51,010 nt of DNA, taken from Acinetobacter sp. ANC 3781. Lineage in GTDB: Bacteria; Pseudomonadota; Gammaproteobacteria; Pseudomonadales; Moraxellaceae. A model generated the notes under the pieces. That model was not told the DNA's origin. It was given only the letters and a program-made list of their open reading frames with translations, and did not search any database. The stretch lies in assembly GCF_004331285.1 (NCBI RefSeq), contig NZ_SJOH01000021.1:1-51010 (forward strand), read 5' to 3'. Position numbers and translations under genes: made by a program. The number at the start of each line of letters is the position of its first letter. Position 1 is the stretch's first letter. Shown here one piece after another: positions 1 through 9,055 of the stretch.

Positions 1-297
1 TAGATAAAAATTATTAAATTTAATATAAAATAGAAGTGATGCAATTATTGAAAAAAATAACGAAAAAATAAGCCAAAATTTTAATAAATCTCCACTTATT
101 TTCATTACTCTATATTCAATAATATAGATATTTAAACCCCATGTTGCAAATAAAGAAAATATAGCTACATATGAGAGCAAAACCCCATAATCCCCGAAAA
201 CGTCAACTCCATAGAGTCTCGATATTATCATCCCTAAAATCAGGGATGATAAAGCACCTACTGCTTTAAAGATAAATAAGAAAAAAGCCTTACGCAT
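1..297 (-). CDS. wzx: Wzx-type polysaccharide flippase, N-terminal part (cut by window edge)
   Basis: Translating the minus strand from the ATG at 297 gives 99 codons without a stop up to the window edge. The product is very hydrophobic, starts MRKAFFLFIFKAVGALSS and carries an ISRLYG element, typical of the N-terminus of MOP-superfamily O-unit/capsule flippases. These move lipid-linked repeat units across the inner membrane in the Wzy-dependent pathway. At least three membrane segments are visible (about residues 5-25, 40-60 and 80-95). The ATG shares one base with the stop of the preceding pyruvyl transferase gene (TAATG), so the two are translationally coupled. The DNA is very AT-rich, as usual for serotype-specific capsule genes. 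The family is clear; the exact substrate cannot be told. Confidence 0.8.
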   Translation of the reverse strand, partial: MRKAFFLFIFKAVGALSSLILGMIISRLYGVDVFGDYGVLLSYVAIFSLFATWGLNIYIIEYRVMKISGDLLKFWLIFSLFFSIIASLLFYIKFNNFYL

Positions 298-1157
298 TAC
301 TCAATAAAGCTCACATTTTCCATTTCTTTCATACTTTTTTCATATACGCCCTTACATTTATAATATCCATTATTATAAATTTTAACTTTTTTTCCTAACA
401 GTGATGCACCAATAGCTACATGTAGCCTATCCGTATGGATTTCCTCATATAAATTAATTAAATTTAAAAATTTACGTGCGCTATACAAAGATTGCTTATA
501 ATTTCCAGAACCAAAACTTGCCACGATTGAGAAATCATTAATTAATTTTCTCGGTACATCCAGCTTGTCGTTCTTTTCCTTATCAACTCGCATTGCAAAG
601 ACAACATCATGTTTAAAATATGAACAAATTTTATGGCCACTCAAGATCACATGTCTAGCAATATTCTTTTTTGAAAAAAATTGCATTCCAACTTCTGAAT
701 CTAGTATCTCATTCAAATCACAGTAAAAAGCTATATCATTTTCTAAAAATATGTTTTTAGCATTTGATTTTTCTAAACAGTATTGATAAGAGTATTTTTC
801 ACGACAAAAAATAGTAGTATTCTCGGGTAAATTAGATATGACACTATCAATATCTCTTATAGACTGTGGAAAAATGATAAGTTTTATTTTTTTATTTAGA
901 TTTGCTACCAGGTCAGTTGTAGATCCCCATTCAGGAACAAGAGCTCCTCCCCCAGCTATTAAAAGTACATCTTCCTCTCTGACTTTATTTATTTCACTCT
1001 TATTAATTTCCACAAAATGAACATTATATTTTTTAGCTAATGCATAAAAACCCATATTAAGTAATGCATCACCTGCATTACCATTATTTGGATAATAATA
1101 AATTATACCATTTGAAAAATTAGAAAGTTCTTCAAAAACATTAATTAATTTAGACAT
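297..1157 (-). CDS. Polysaccharide pyruvyl transferase family protein
   Basis: This 286-residue cytoplasmic protein matches the polysaccharide pyruvyl transferase family (PF04230). Visible marks are an N-terminal NNGNAGDALLNMG loop, a central IIFPQSI strand with a following CREKYSY segment, and a C-terminal HTDRLHVAIGASLLGKKV block, the conserved region before the closing helix. Family members move a ketal pyruvate from phosphoenolpyruvate onto a sugar of the growing repeat unit, adding negative charge. It lies between the dehydrogenase gene (10-base gap) and wzx (one-base overlap), so it is part of the capsule operon. Base composition is much more AT-rich than wza-wzb-wzc, which points to exchange of this segment between strains. 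The acceptor sugar is unknown. Confidence 0.8.
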   Translation of the reverse strand: MSKLINVFEELSNFSNGIIYYYPNNGNAGDALLNMGFYALAKKYNVHFVEINKSEINKVREEDVLLIAGGGALVPEWGSTTDLVANLNKKIKLIIFPQSIRDIDSVISNLPENTTIFCREKYSYQYCLEKSNAKNIFLENDIAFYCDLNEILDSEVGMQFFSKKNIARHVILSGHKICSYFKHDVVFAMRVDKEKNDKLDVPRKLINDFSIVASFGSGNYKQSLYSARKFLNLINLYEEIHTDRLHVAIGASLLGKKVKIYNNGYYKCKGVYEKSMKEMENVSFIE

Positions 1158-1167
1158 TTTAATCGCC

Positions 1168-2448
1168 CTACAATCTAATATTTACATTTCTTTTATCTAA
1201 AATATACTTTAAATCATAAAGTACATACTTATCACTTTTTGCTAAATCATAGAAATCTTGTGCGGACATTTGTTTAAATTGGTCATGTGCCACAGCAAGA
1301 ATAATTGCGTCATACACCCCATTTTCCAAATAACTAATTGGCGCAAACCCATACTCTAACTCAACTTCTTCAGGGTTCACCCATGGATCATAAATATCTA
1401 AATCCAAATCATATTCTTTTAAGGCTTTAACCATATCTACAATTTTAGTATTACGAATATCAGGACAGTTTTCTTTAAAACTAAGCCCCATCACTAAAAT
1501 TTTTGATCCGACTACTTGTATACGTTTTTTCACCATTTCTTTAATCAATTGGGTTGCAACATATTCTCCCATACGATCATTTAAACGGCGTGCAGCAAGA
1601 ATAATTTCAGGATGTATACCCAATGATTGTGCTTTATGGGTTAAATAGTATGGATCGACTCCTATACAGTGCCCTCCCACCAAACCAGGGCGAAACGGTA
1701 AAAAATTCCACTTGGTTCCTGCGGCTTGTAATACTGCTTCAGTATCAATACCCAACTTATTAAAAATAAGTGCAAGCTCATTAATTAAAGCAATATTCAC
1801 ATCACGCTGCGTGTTTTCAATCACTTTCGCTGCTTCAGCGACTTTTATATTGGGTGCTTTATGCGTACCTGCTTCAATCACCAAGTTATAGACTTGATCT
1901 ACAAATTCAGCGACTTCTGGGGTACTGCCACTGGTTATTTTTAGAATATTGGTTACACGGTGTAATTTATCACCTGGATTAATTCGCTCTGGACTATACC
2001 CTGCATAAAAATCATGATTAAATTTTAGTCCTGATACTTTTTCAAGTACTGGTATACACACTTCTTCAGTTGCACCTGGGTAAACAGTAGACTCATACAC
2101 CACCACATCGCCTTCTTTAAGCACTTGACCAATACTGGTAGATGCTTTAACCAAAGGTGTTAAGTCAGGTTGTTTAAACTCATCTATAGGCGTAGGCACA
2201 GTCACAATAAAAAAATTGCAGTCTTTTAATTCTTCTAAATTTGCTGAATAAGTTAAATGAGCCGATTGTACTAACTCTTCTTGTGATACTTCTAAGGTAT
2301 GATCTTGACCACTTTTTAATTCATCAATCCGCTTTTGATGAATATCAAAACCCACGACTGGTACTTTTTTTCCAAATTCAACCGCTAAAGGTAAGCCGAC
2401 ATATCCTAGACCAATTACAGCAATCTTGAGTTCTGACAAAGTGAGCAT
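1168..2448 (-). CDS. gna: UDP-N-acetylhexosamine 6-dehydrogenase (Gna/TviB type)
   Basis: This 426-residue protein is a member of the UDP-glucose/GDP-mannose dehydrogenase family. The N-terminal Rossmann fold shows [10 protein letters not shown] (residues 13-22). A central helical domain follows, and the catalytic loop [13 protein letters not shown] has the nucleophilic cysteine at about residue 261; a C-terminal UDP-binding domain ends the protein. TviB/WbpO-like members oxidise C6 of UDP-GlcNAc or UDP-GalNAc to the uronic acid in two NAD+-dependent steps, and the [18 protein letters not shown] context fits that branch better than UDP-glucose dehydrogenase. It is the first gene of the capsule biosynthesis operon running left, divergent from wza as in Acinetobacter K loci. 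Composition is closer to the core genome than its left neighbours. Confidence 0.88.
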   Translation of the reverse strand: MLTLSELKIAVIGLGYVGLPLAVEFGKKVPVVGFDIHQKRIDELKSGQDHTLEVSQEELVQSAHLTYSANLEELKDCNFFIVTVPTPIDEFKQPDLTPLVKASTSIGQVLKEGDVVVYESTVYPGATEEVCIPVLEKVSGLKFNHDFYAGYSPERINPGDKLHRVTNILKITSGSTPEVAEFVDQVYNLVIEAGTHKAPNIKVAEAAKVIENTQRDVNIALINELALIFNKLGIDTEAVLQAAGTKWNFLPFRPGLVGGHCIGVDPYYLTHKAQSLGIHPEIILAARRLNDRMGEYVATQLIKEMVKKRIQVVGSKILVMGLSFKENCPDIRNTKIVDMVKALKEYDLDLDIYDPWVNPEEVELEYGFAPISYLENGVYDAIILAVAHDQFKQMSAQDFYDLAKSDKYVLYDLKYILDKRNVNIRL

Positions 2449-2745
2449 TTTTGAGCCTTGCTTATTTATATAATCTAAGAGGTGAATAAAAACGCTAAGA
2501 ACTATATCAGAAAATCAAGTATTTTCTGTTGCTAATTTATATAAAAATCAATTAAAAACCTGAGTAAATATTTTTTAAATAGTGGGCTATTATTGAATTC
2601 ATAATGGATTTATCTGCTTTTATTTAACATCTTTCCTCTATTTATAAATAGTAAACAGCTTACAATTTGTTATATTTTTTTCGTAATTAGAAAGGTAGAA
2701 TAACTTAAGTTGAAGTTTTTAATAATTTTTAAAACAGGATTTAGA
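2449..2745. promoter_or_regulatory. Divergent gna/wza intergenic promoter region
   Basis: About 300 AT-rich bases separate the two capsule operons, so promoters for both must lie here. I see no strong sigma70 match. A weak pair (TTACAA at 2660, TAATTA at 2684) precedes wza. No JUMPstart/ops element and no hairpin stand out. Confidence 0.5.
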
Positions 2746-3849
2746 GTGAGAAAAATTCAATATACTGCTTTATTGGTTTTAAGTTGTGCCATGACGGGTT
2801 GTGCAATTACTTCTGGTTTACAAACTTATGACTTACCAAGTGAAGGAGTTTACCAAACGGATTTAGGCACTCAGGTGAATGTGATTAAACTCACTCAAGA
2901 ATCTTTATTTGCGGTACAGCCTGCCAAAATTAATCTTCGTCAAGATTATGCTCATTTATTTAATGCTTCCCATAAAAATTATAAATTAAGTCCCGGAGAT
3001 ATTCTTTCCATTTATTTGTGGGCTTATCCAGATATAACCCCTCCCACAAGTTCAGTAAGTAGTGAACAGTCTGCTCAGGCCAATGGCTATCAAATTGACC
3101 AAAATGGCTATATCCAGTTTCCCATGATTGGGCGCTATAAGGCTGCAGGAAAGTCTTTAACTCAGGTCAATCAGGATTTGCGTAGCCAGCTTTCTCGTTA
3201 TTTAAAAACGCCTGACGTGATTGCGCGGGTATTGTCTTATCAAGGACAGCGCTTTTCTGTACAAGGTAATGTCACCAAAGGCGGACAATTTGCACTGAGC
3301 GACCAGCCAATTAGTGTGTATACGGCTTTAGGCATGGCGGGTGGTGTGAACTCTCAACAGGGTGACAATGCCTCTATTACTTTGGTCAGACAAAGCCGTA
3401 CTTATCAACTCAATACGATTGAGCTGGAAAAAGCCGGACTTTCTTTGCATAACTTATTAATACAACCGAATGATACCCTGTATATCAATTCACGTGAAAA
3501 CCAGAAAATTTATGTGATGGGTGAATCGGGTAAAAATCAGTCCTTGCCTATGCGTGACCAAGGCATGAGTTTGAGTGATGTTTTAGGTGAAAGTTTAGGT
3601 TTAAACCCGCTCTCTGCCAGTCGAAGTAAAATTTATGTGGTTCGTAGCAATGCTGGTGATACATCTACAGAGGTTTATCACTTGGATTTAACCAGCATTG
3701 CCGATTTTGGTTTAGCCAACAAGTTCAAAATGCGCAGCAATGATATTGTCTATGTCGATGCTTCAGGCTTGGCGCGTTGGCAGCGTGTGGTGAATCAGGT
3801 TATTCCTTTTTCTAGTATTGTTAATACAGCCAATAACTTAGGCAATTAA
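2746..3849 (+). CDS. wza: Capsule export outer-membrane lipoprotein Wza
   Basis: Wza forms the octameric outer-membrane channel for capsule export. I chose the GTG at 2746 because AGGAT lies six bases upstream and the resulting N-terminus (VRKIQYTALLVLSCAMTGCA) is a clean lipoprotein signal with its lipid-modified cysteine at residue 19. A TTG at 2710 would add 12 residues and has no ribosome site. The mature part has a polysaccharide-export domain (KLSPGDILSIYLW, about residues 85-100 of the short form) followed by SLBB domains. Length (367 residues) is normal for the family. The stop is one base before wzb, so the two are coupled. Wza works with Wzc, which spans the periplasm to meet it. 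Confidence 0.92.
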   Translation: MRKIQYTALLVLSCAMTGCAITSGLQTYDLPSEGVYQTDLGTQVNVIKLTQESLFAVQPAKINLRQDYAHLFNASHKNYKLSPGDILSIYLWAYPDITPPTSSVSSEQSAQANGYQIDQNGYIQFPMIGRYKAAGKSLTQVNQDLRSQLSRYLKTPDVIARVLSYQGQRFSVQGNVTKGGQFALSDQPISVYTALGMAGGVNSQQGDNASITLVRQSRTYQLNTIELEKAGLSLHNLLIQPNDTLYINSRENQKIYVMGESGKNQSLPMRDQGMSLSDVLGESLGLNPLSASRSKIYVVRSNAGDTSTEVYHLDLTSIADFGLANKFKMRSNDIVYVDASGLARWQRVVNQVIPFSSIVNTANNLGN

Positions 3850-3850
3850 C

Positions 3851-4279
3851 ATGAATATTCAAAATATTCTTGTGGTTTGCGTGGGCAATATCTGTCGTAG
3901 TCCAATGGCTGAATACTTGTTAAAACAGCAGTTTCCGCAGCTTCATATAGTCTCGGCGGGTATTTCCGGTTTAACCGGTCATGCTGCGGATCAAAAAGCC
4001 AATCTCTGTATGCAGCGTTTAGGTATCGATATGAGTCCTCATATTGCCCAAAAGTTGAATGCCGAGCTAATTAAAAAAGCCGATTTAATTTTGGTCATGA
4101 GTCAAAATCAACAAAAGCATTTAGAACAGACCTGGCCTTTTGCGAAAGGAAAAACTTTCCGATTAGGACATTGGCGAGGCAGAAATGTGCCTGATCCTTA
4201 CCAGCATGAGCAATTGGTCTTCAATGAAACCTGTCAGTTAATACAAGATTGTATTAGCGACTGGACACAACATATTTAA
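3851..4279 (+). CDS. wzb: Low-molecular-weight protein tyrosine phosphatase Wzb
   Basis: Wzb is the cytoplasmic phosphatase that removes phosphate from the tyrosine tail of Wzc and so lets the export machine cycle. The phosphate-binding loop VCVGNICRS supplies the nucleophile C10 and R16, and the general acid sits in VPDPYQ (D115). Length (142 residues) is standard. It begins one base after the wza stop and ends 18 bases before wzc, in the usual wza-wzb-wzc order. Start ATG 3851 puts the P-loop at its normal distance from the N-terminus. Confidence 0.95.
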   Translation: MNIQNILVVCVGNICRSPMAEYLLKQQFPQLHIVSAGISGLTGHAADQKANLCMQRLGIDMSPHIAQKLNAELIKKADLILVMSQNQQKHLEQTWPFAKGKTFRLGHWRGRNVPDPYQHEQLVFNETCQLIQDCISDWTQHI

Positions 4280-4297
4280 CTTTTTGATAGCAAAATT

Positions 4298-6484
4298 ATG
4301 AGCCAAAATACCAATACTGAAGATACAATTGATTTAAAAGAGCTGTTTTTCTCACTCATTGCACAATGGAAACTCATTGCGCTGTGTGTAATTTTAAGTT
4401 TGATCTGTGCGTTGTTATATTTAAGAACTACACCCGACACTTATGCGGTCGATGCCTTAGTACAAGTCGAAGAAAGTAAAGGCACTTCAGCTGCGTTATT
4501 GGGCGATCTATCCAGCATGATTGAGCAAAAACAACCCGCTCAAGCTGAAATTGAACTGCTTAAATCACGTTTAGTACTGGGTTCTGTCATTAAACACTTA
4601 AACCTGGATTTAAAAATTTCCGGTACCGAAAACAGTTTCTTTGACCGTTTACTCAACCCCCATGATTATCAAACTCAATATCAAGTCAAATCAGTTTTAT
4701 TCCAAGACGATTCTAAATCTTTTGATATTCGAAAATTTGAAGTTCCAGCTTATTATTTAGACAAGAATTTGCTACTCAATTTTAAGGCAAACAAATTTAC
4801 TTTAACCGATGCACAGACCAAACAAATTGTTTTTAGTGCACCGATCAATCAAGAAAGTTTACACACTGCAGAACATGGCACGTGGAAAGTTGCTATTTAT
4901 ACTCAAGATCAATTCAAAGACACTTATAATATTCAAAAAATGTCTTTGCCTGCAGCTATGGGCTCAATTACCAATAGTTACTCTGTGGCTGAAAAAGGCA
5001 AATTGACCGGTATTTTAGGACTGAATTATCAAGGTCAAGATAAACAACATATCACAAAAGTTCTGAATGCTATTCTGGTGGCTTATAGCCAGCAAAATAT
5101 TGAACGTCGCTCTGCAGAAACAGCACAAACGCTTAAATTTCTTGACGAACAATTACCTGATTTAAAACAACAGCTTGATGTTGCAGAACGTGAATTCAAT
5201 AAATTCCGTCAACAATATAATACGGTTGATGTCACCAAAGAATCTGAATTGTATTTAACCCAAAGCATTACCTTAGAGACCCAAAAATCGCAACTGGAAC
5301 AGCAACAAGCTGAAATGGCGGCAAAATATACCAACGAACACCCAGTGATGCAGCAAATGAATGCACAGTTGGGAGCAATTAATAAAAAAATAGGCGAGTT
5401 AAATGGCACCTTAAAACAACTGCCTGATTTACAACGTCGTTATTTACAGTTGTATCGCGAGGTTGAGGTCAAACAGCAACTATATACGGCATTACTCAAT
5501 TCTTATCAGCAACTGCGTATTGCCAAAGCAGGTGAAATTGGCAATGTACGTATTGTAGATACAGCCGTTGAGCCAATTAAACCGATTGCGCCGAAAAAAT
5601 TACAGATTGTGATTTTAGCCATCTTCCTGGGTGGTTTCCTGGGAACCTTGTTAGCGCTACTGCGCAATATGCTGCGCTCTGGCATTAAAGATGCAAGTCA
5701 AATCGAAAATGAACTGGATTTACCGGTTTATGCGACTGTTCCGCGCTCATCTATTCAAGAGAGCCGCATTAAACTGCTGAAAAAGAAAAAACATATTCCT
5801 ATTTTAGCTATTAAAAATGGCGACGATATTGCAATTGAAAGCTTACGCAGCATGCGTACTGCAATTCACTTTGCCATGAGTCAGGCTAAAAATAATATCA
5901 TTATGATTTCCGGCCCTGCACCAGAAGTAGGAAAATCCTTTATTTCTACAAACCTAGCAACCATTTTGGCGCAAAGTAATAAACGCGTATTGATCATCGA
6001 CGGAGATATGCGTCGTGGTTATTTACATAAATATTTCAATTCTGACACTCAACCTGGTTTGGCTGAATATTTAAATACTCAGCAAACCTTAGAAAGTATT
6101 ATTAAACCTACTGAAGTTGACAATTTAGATGTCATCACGCGTGGTAAGAGTCCGGTAAACCCTTCCGAGCTTTTAAGTTCGGCAAAGCTATCAGAACTTT
6201 TAGATCAAGTTTCACCTCTGTATGATCATATTATTATTGATACCCCTCCTGTGCTTGCGGTGACGGATGGAATTATCATCTCACAATATGCCGGCGTGAA
6301 TTTAGTGATTGCACGTTATGCAAAATCACAGATGAAAGAACTTGAATTAACCATTAACCGCTTTGAACAAGTCGGCGTTAAGGTCAATGGTTTCATTCTG
6401 AATGATATTCAACGTGCTACTGGCGGTTATGGTTATGGTTATAACTATGCCTACGCTTATAAAGCATCAAAAGATAATGACTGA
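4298..6484 (+). CDS. wzc: Capsule polysaccharide co-polymerase / tyrosine autokinase Wzc
   Basis: Wzc is an inner-membrane bacterial tyrosine kinase that controls capsule chain length and export. Membrane segments lie at about residues 25-47 and 430-455. Between them is a large periplasmic part with coiled-coil stretches rich in glutamine (about 270-370). The cytoplasmic kinase has Walker A GPAPEVGKS (about 539-547), Walker A' LIIDGDMRR (about 565-573) and Walker B HIIIDTPP. The C-terminus holds six tyrosines at every second position (711-721), the autophosphorylation cluster that Wzb dephosphorylates. Length 728 is typical. A hairpin 22 bases after the stop may end the transcript. Confidence 0.95.
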   Translation: MSQNTNTEDTIDLKELFFSLIAQWKLIALCVILSLICALLYLRTTPDTYAVDALVQVEESKGTSAALLGDLSSMIEQKQPAQAEIELLKSRLVLGSVIKHLNLDLKISGTENSFFDRLLNPHDYQTQYQVKSVLFQDDSKSFDIRKFEVPAYYLDKNLLLNFKANKFTLTDAQTKQIVFSAPINQESLHTAEHGTWKVAIYTQDQFKDTYNIQKMSLPAAMGSITNSYSVAEKGKLTGILGLNYQGQDKQHITKVLNAILVAYSQQNIERRSAETAQTLKFLDEQLPDLKQQLDVAEREFNKFRQQYNTVDVTKESELYLTQSITLETQKSQLEQQQAEMAAKYTNEHPVMQQMNAQLGAINKKIGELNGTLKQLPDLQRRYLQLYREVEVKQQLYTALLNSYQQLRIAKAGEIGNVRIVDTAVEPIKPIAPKKLQIVILAIFLGGFLGTLLALLRNMLRSGIKDASQIENELDLPVYATVPRSSIQESRIKLLKKKKHIPILAIKNGDDIAIESLRSMRTAIHFAMSQAKNNIIMISGPAPEVGKSFISTNLATILAQSNKRVLIIDGDMRRGYLHKYFNSDTQPGLAEYLNTQQTLESIIKPTEVDNLDVITRGKSPVNPSELLSSAKLSELLDQVSPLYDHIIIDTPPVLAVTDGIIISQYAGVNLVIARYAKSQMKELELTINRFEQVGVKVNGFILNDIQRATGGYGYGYNYAYAYKASKDND

Positions 6485-6506
6485 TTCACTGTAAACTCGG
6501 ATTTCA

Positions 6507-6526
6507 CCCTCTGCCCAAGCAGGGGG
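6507..6526 (+). terminator. Possible terminator after wzc
   Basis: Eight-base stem CCCTCTGC/GCAGGGGG (one wobble pair) with loop CCAA, followed by a mixed AT stretch containing TTTT. The U-run is weak, so readthrough into the Wzi-family gene is possible. Confidence 0.45.
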
Positions 6527-6626
6527 GAATTATCTTTTATTAAATTTGTTCCAAATGATCATTGTTGAAAAAATCAACTATAAATCTTATCGTGGTTATA
6601 ATCTAAAACTCCTGAGAATCACATAA

Positions 6627-8069
6627 ATGTCCATACCCAAAATACTGCTCGCCACTTTGGCATTAAGTTCTTCCCTCGCCTTTGCACAAGGCATCGTTTT
6701 AAATGATCAAAACTTACGTACTGATTTAAACTGGCTGAATCAACAAGGTGTTATTCAAATCAGCACCTCGACTTGGCCAATGAGCGGTGATGAAATTCAA
6801 CGTGCCATTGCTCAAGCCAAAATCAACAATAGTACCCAACAAAAAGTGATTGAGAGTGTATTGGCACACTTGAATGCTAATAACCAGCTGCTCAAGGCTT
6901 CATTATTTGCAGAAACTGATCAAAAGTATCTTCCTCAAGCGTTTGGCGATCAGCAAAAAGCGCAATATCAGGCAAGTGTAGAACTCAATGCAGGTAGCCA
7001 GAACTGGGATGCCAGAATTCGCGTCAATGCGGAAAAAGATCCACAGATTGAGCATGATAAAGATATCAATATTGAAGGGTCATATATTGCTGGAAAATTA
7101 TGGAATCAATGGCTGATTGCTGGGCAGATTCCCACCTATTGGGGACCTGCACATGATGGCAGTTTAATTCGTGGTGATGCCAGCCGTCCTGTCTATGGCG
7201 TGACAATACAGCGTGCCGAACAAAATGCCTTCGCAAGTAGATGGTTGTCCTGGATTGGGCCTTGGCAATATCAAGCTTTTGCCGGACAACTGGATGACTA
7301 CGATGCTATACCTGATGCCAAACTGATTGGCTTACGTGTCACTGCACAACCCTTACCCTATTTAGAACTGGGCGCATCCCGAGCCATTCAATGGGGTGGT
7401 GAAGGACGACCTGAAAGTTTAAGCTCACTTTGGGATGCTATGGTTGGCAATAAAGACAATGGTGGCACAGGCGAACCAGATCCATCGAATCAAATCGCAG
7501 GTTTTGATGCGCGCTTAAATCTACAGCCTTTAGTACAAGTTCCCATGGGTGTTTATGGACAGTATGTGGGTGAGGACGAAGCAGGCGGCCTACCTTCCAA
7601 AAAAATGTATTTGGCCGGGGTAGATTATTCTTCAAGCTATAATAATATGCCCTTCCAGCTCTATACCGAATGGACAGATACTCGTACCAATGGGAAAGCA
7701 TTAGGGGTTTCCTATAACCATAGTACCTATAAAGGTGGTTTCTACCAACACGGTTATCCATTGGCACATGCGATAGGGGGTGATGGACAAATGATATCTG
7801 TGGGTAGTGATATTCGTTTTGACCCATTAAATCGATTCAATGCACGCTTATTATTTGCCAAACTGAATGATTCCGATCGTACCACCAATCAGGCCTTTCC
7901 ACAGCAAGATGAATTAAAAGCATTAGATCTGACGTGGACGCATTATTTACGACCGGATATCCCCTTTAAACTCAATGGTTGGGTGAGTGATTCTGATGTA
8001 CGTGGCAATGATGGAGGAGTTTCAGTTGGAATTGAATTTCCGTTAGAAAAAAGCTTATTTTCCTATTAA
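6627..8069 (+). CDS. Capsule assembly Wzi family outer-membrane protein
   Basis: This 480-residue protein starts with a clear Sec signal (MSIPKILLATLALSSSLAFA, cleavage before QG). It then resembles the Caps_assemb_Wzi family (PF14052). These are outer-membrane beta-barrels that help anchor or organise capsule at the cell surface. An N-terminal helical segment (residues 30-90) is followed by alternating amphipathic strands rich in aromatic and glycine residues. The chain ends FPLEKSLFSY, with an aromatic terminal residue as expected for Bam-assembled barrels. Its position between wzc and fkpA supports a capsule role. Family assignment comes from overall pattern, not a single catalytic motif. 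A strong bidirectional hairpin follows. Confidence 0.82.
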   Translation: MSIPKILLATLALSSSLAFAQGIVLNDQNLRTDLNWLNQQGVIQISTSTWPMSGDEIQRAIAQAKINNSTQQKVIESVLAHLNANNQLLKASLFAETDQKYLPQAFGDQQKAQYQASVELNAGSQNWDARIRVNAEKDPQIEHDKDINIEGSYIAGKLWNQWLIAGQIPTYWGPAHDGSLIRGDASRPVYGVTIQRAEQNAFASRWLSWIGPWQYQAFAGQLDDYDAIPDAKLIGLRVTAQPLPYLELGASRAIQWGGEGRPESLSSLWDAMVGNKDNGGTGEPDPSNQIAGFDARLNLQPLVQVPMGVYGQYVGEDEAGGLPSKKMYLAGVDYSSSYNNMPFQLYTEWTDTRTNGKALGVSYNHSTYKGGFYQHGYPLAHAIGGDGQMISVGSDIRFDPLNRFNARLLFAKLNDSDRTTNQAFPQQDELKALDLTWTHYLRPDIPFKLNGWVSDSDVRGNDGGVSVGIEFPLEKSLFSY

Positions 8070-8151
8070 GTCATATCTAACGTACAAATGCTGGATATGA
8101 CAATAATTATCATCTTTCTAGCTCCCAGAAAAATGATTAAAACTTAAAAAT

Positions 8152-8177
8152 AAAAAACCAGCGACTGCTGGTTTTTT
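8152..8177. terminator. Strong intrinsic terminator after the Wzi-family gene
   Basis: Perfect 11-base stem AAAAAACCAGC/GCTGGTTTTTT with loop GACT; U-runs on both strands make it bidirectional. It separates the capsule module from fkpA. Confidence 0.85.
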
Positions 8178-8301
8178 ATACTTTATTTTAAACACAGCTC
8201 GTGCATTTGCTTCTTAAAAATCTACCTATTCTACAAGATTTCTCTAAATTTTCTGCTAAGATGGAATGAACATTAACGATAACACCATACTGGAATAATA
8301 C

Positions 8302-9006
8302 ATGAGTAAGGCCTTACCCATCGCTGTCGCTGTTCTTCTAGGCGGTGCTGCACTTGTACCTGTTTATTATGCAACTCAAAATCCGGCTACTGCGACATCA
8401 AAAGCATCAAAGAATGCATCTGCTGTCGAGAAAATCAGTTATGCACTTGGCTATGAAGTTGCACATCAAACACCACCTGAATTAAATATCAATAGTTTCG
8501 TTACAGGTGTACGTGAAGGCCACGCTCGAAATAAACCCGCTTATACAGAACAAGAACTGCAACAAGCCTATGAGCAATTCCAGAAGGAAATTCAACAGAA
8601 GCAAGTTCAGCAAGCACAGCAAGTTCAAACTGCTAGCGACTCTTTCTTAACTGAAAATGCAAAAAAACCAGGTGTAAAAACAACCGCTTCTGGCTTACAG
8701 TATAAAATTATTAAGGAAGGTACAGGCAAGCAACCTGCTGCCAATTCTATGGTGACCGTACATTACAAAGGCCAGCTGGTTGACGGTAAAGTATTTGATA
8801 GTTCGATTGAACGTGGTGAACCGATTGAGTTCCCATTAAATCAAGTTATTCCGGGTTGGACTGAAGGTCTTCAATTGATGAAAGAAGGTGGTAAAGCGAC
8901 CCTTTATATCCCTTCTCAATTGGGCTACGGTGAACAAGGCGTTCCGGGAATGATTCCTGCAGACAGCACCCTGATTTTTGATGTTGAACTGATCAAAGTA
9001 AAATAA
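8302..9006 (+). CDS. fkpA: FKBP-type peptidyl-prolyl cis-trans isomerase FkpA
   Basis: This is a 234-residue periplasmic proline isomerase and chaperone. The N-terminus has a hydrophobic export segment (residues 4-24) without an ideal cleavage site, so it may stay as a membrane anchor. Residues about 40-120 are the helical FKBP_N dimerisation domain ([12 protein letters not shown]). Residues about 130-234 are the FKBP catalytic domain with [27 protein letters not shown] and LGYGEQG, which line the active site. fkpA flanks wzc in Acinetobacter capsule loci, which supports the symbol. A second FKBP gene follows after 49 bases with a hairpin between them. Confidence 0.9.
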   Translation: MSKALPIAVAVLLGGAALVPVYYATQNPATATSKASKNASAVEKISYALGYEVAHQTPPELNINSFVTGVREGHARNKPAYTEQELQQAYEQFQKEIQQKQVQQAQQVQTASDSFLTENAKKPGVKTTASGLQYKIIKEGTGKQPAANSMVTVHYKGQLVDGKVFDSSIERGEPIEFPLNQVIPGWTEGLQLMKEGGKATLYIPSQLGYGEQGVPGMIPADSTLIFDVELIKVK

Positions 9007-9013
9007 AAAATTC

Positions 9014-9035
9014 AAGGAGAGCTTTTGCTCTCCTT
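9014..9035. terminator. Hairpin between the two FKBP genes
   Basis: Perfect nine-base stem AAGGAGAGC/GCTCTCCTT, loop TTTT, then ATTTATCTT. It probably attenuates or ends the fkpA transcript. Confidence 0.65.
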
Positions 9036-9055
9036 ATTTATCTTGGGATAAGAGA

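Noticed and set aside
7438..7827. 129-codon minus-strand frame inside the Wzi-family gene
   Set aside because: Antisense shadow; rich in histidine and tyrosine as expected from reversed codons of the real gene.
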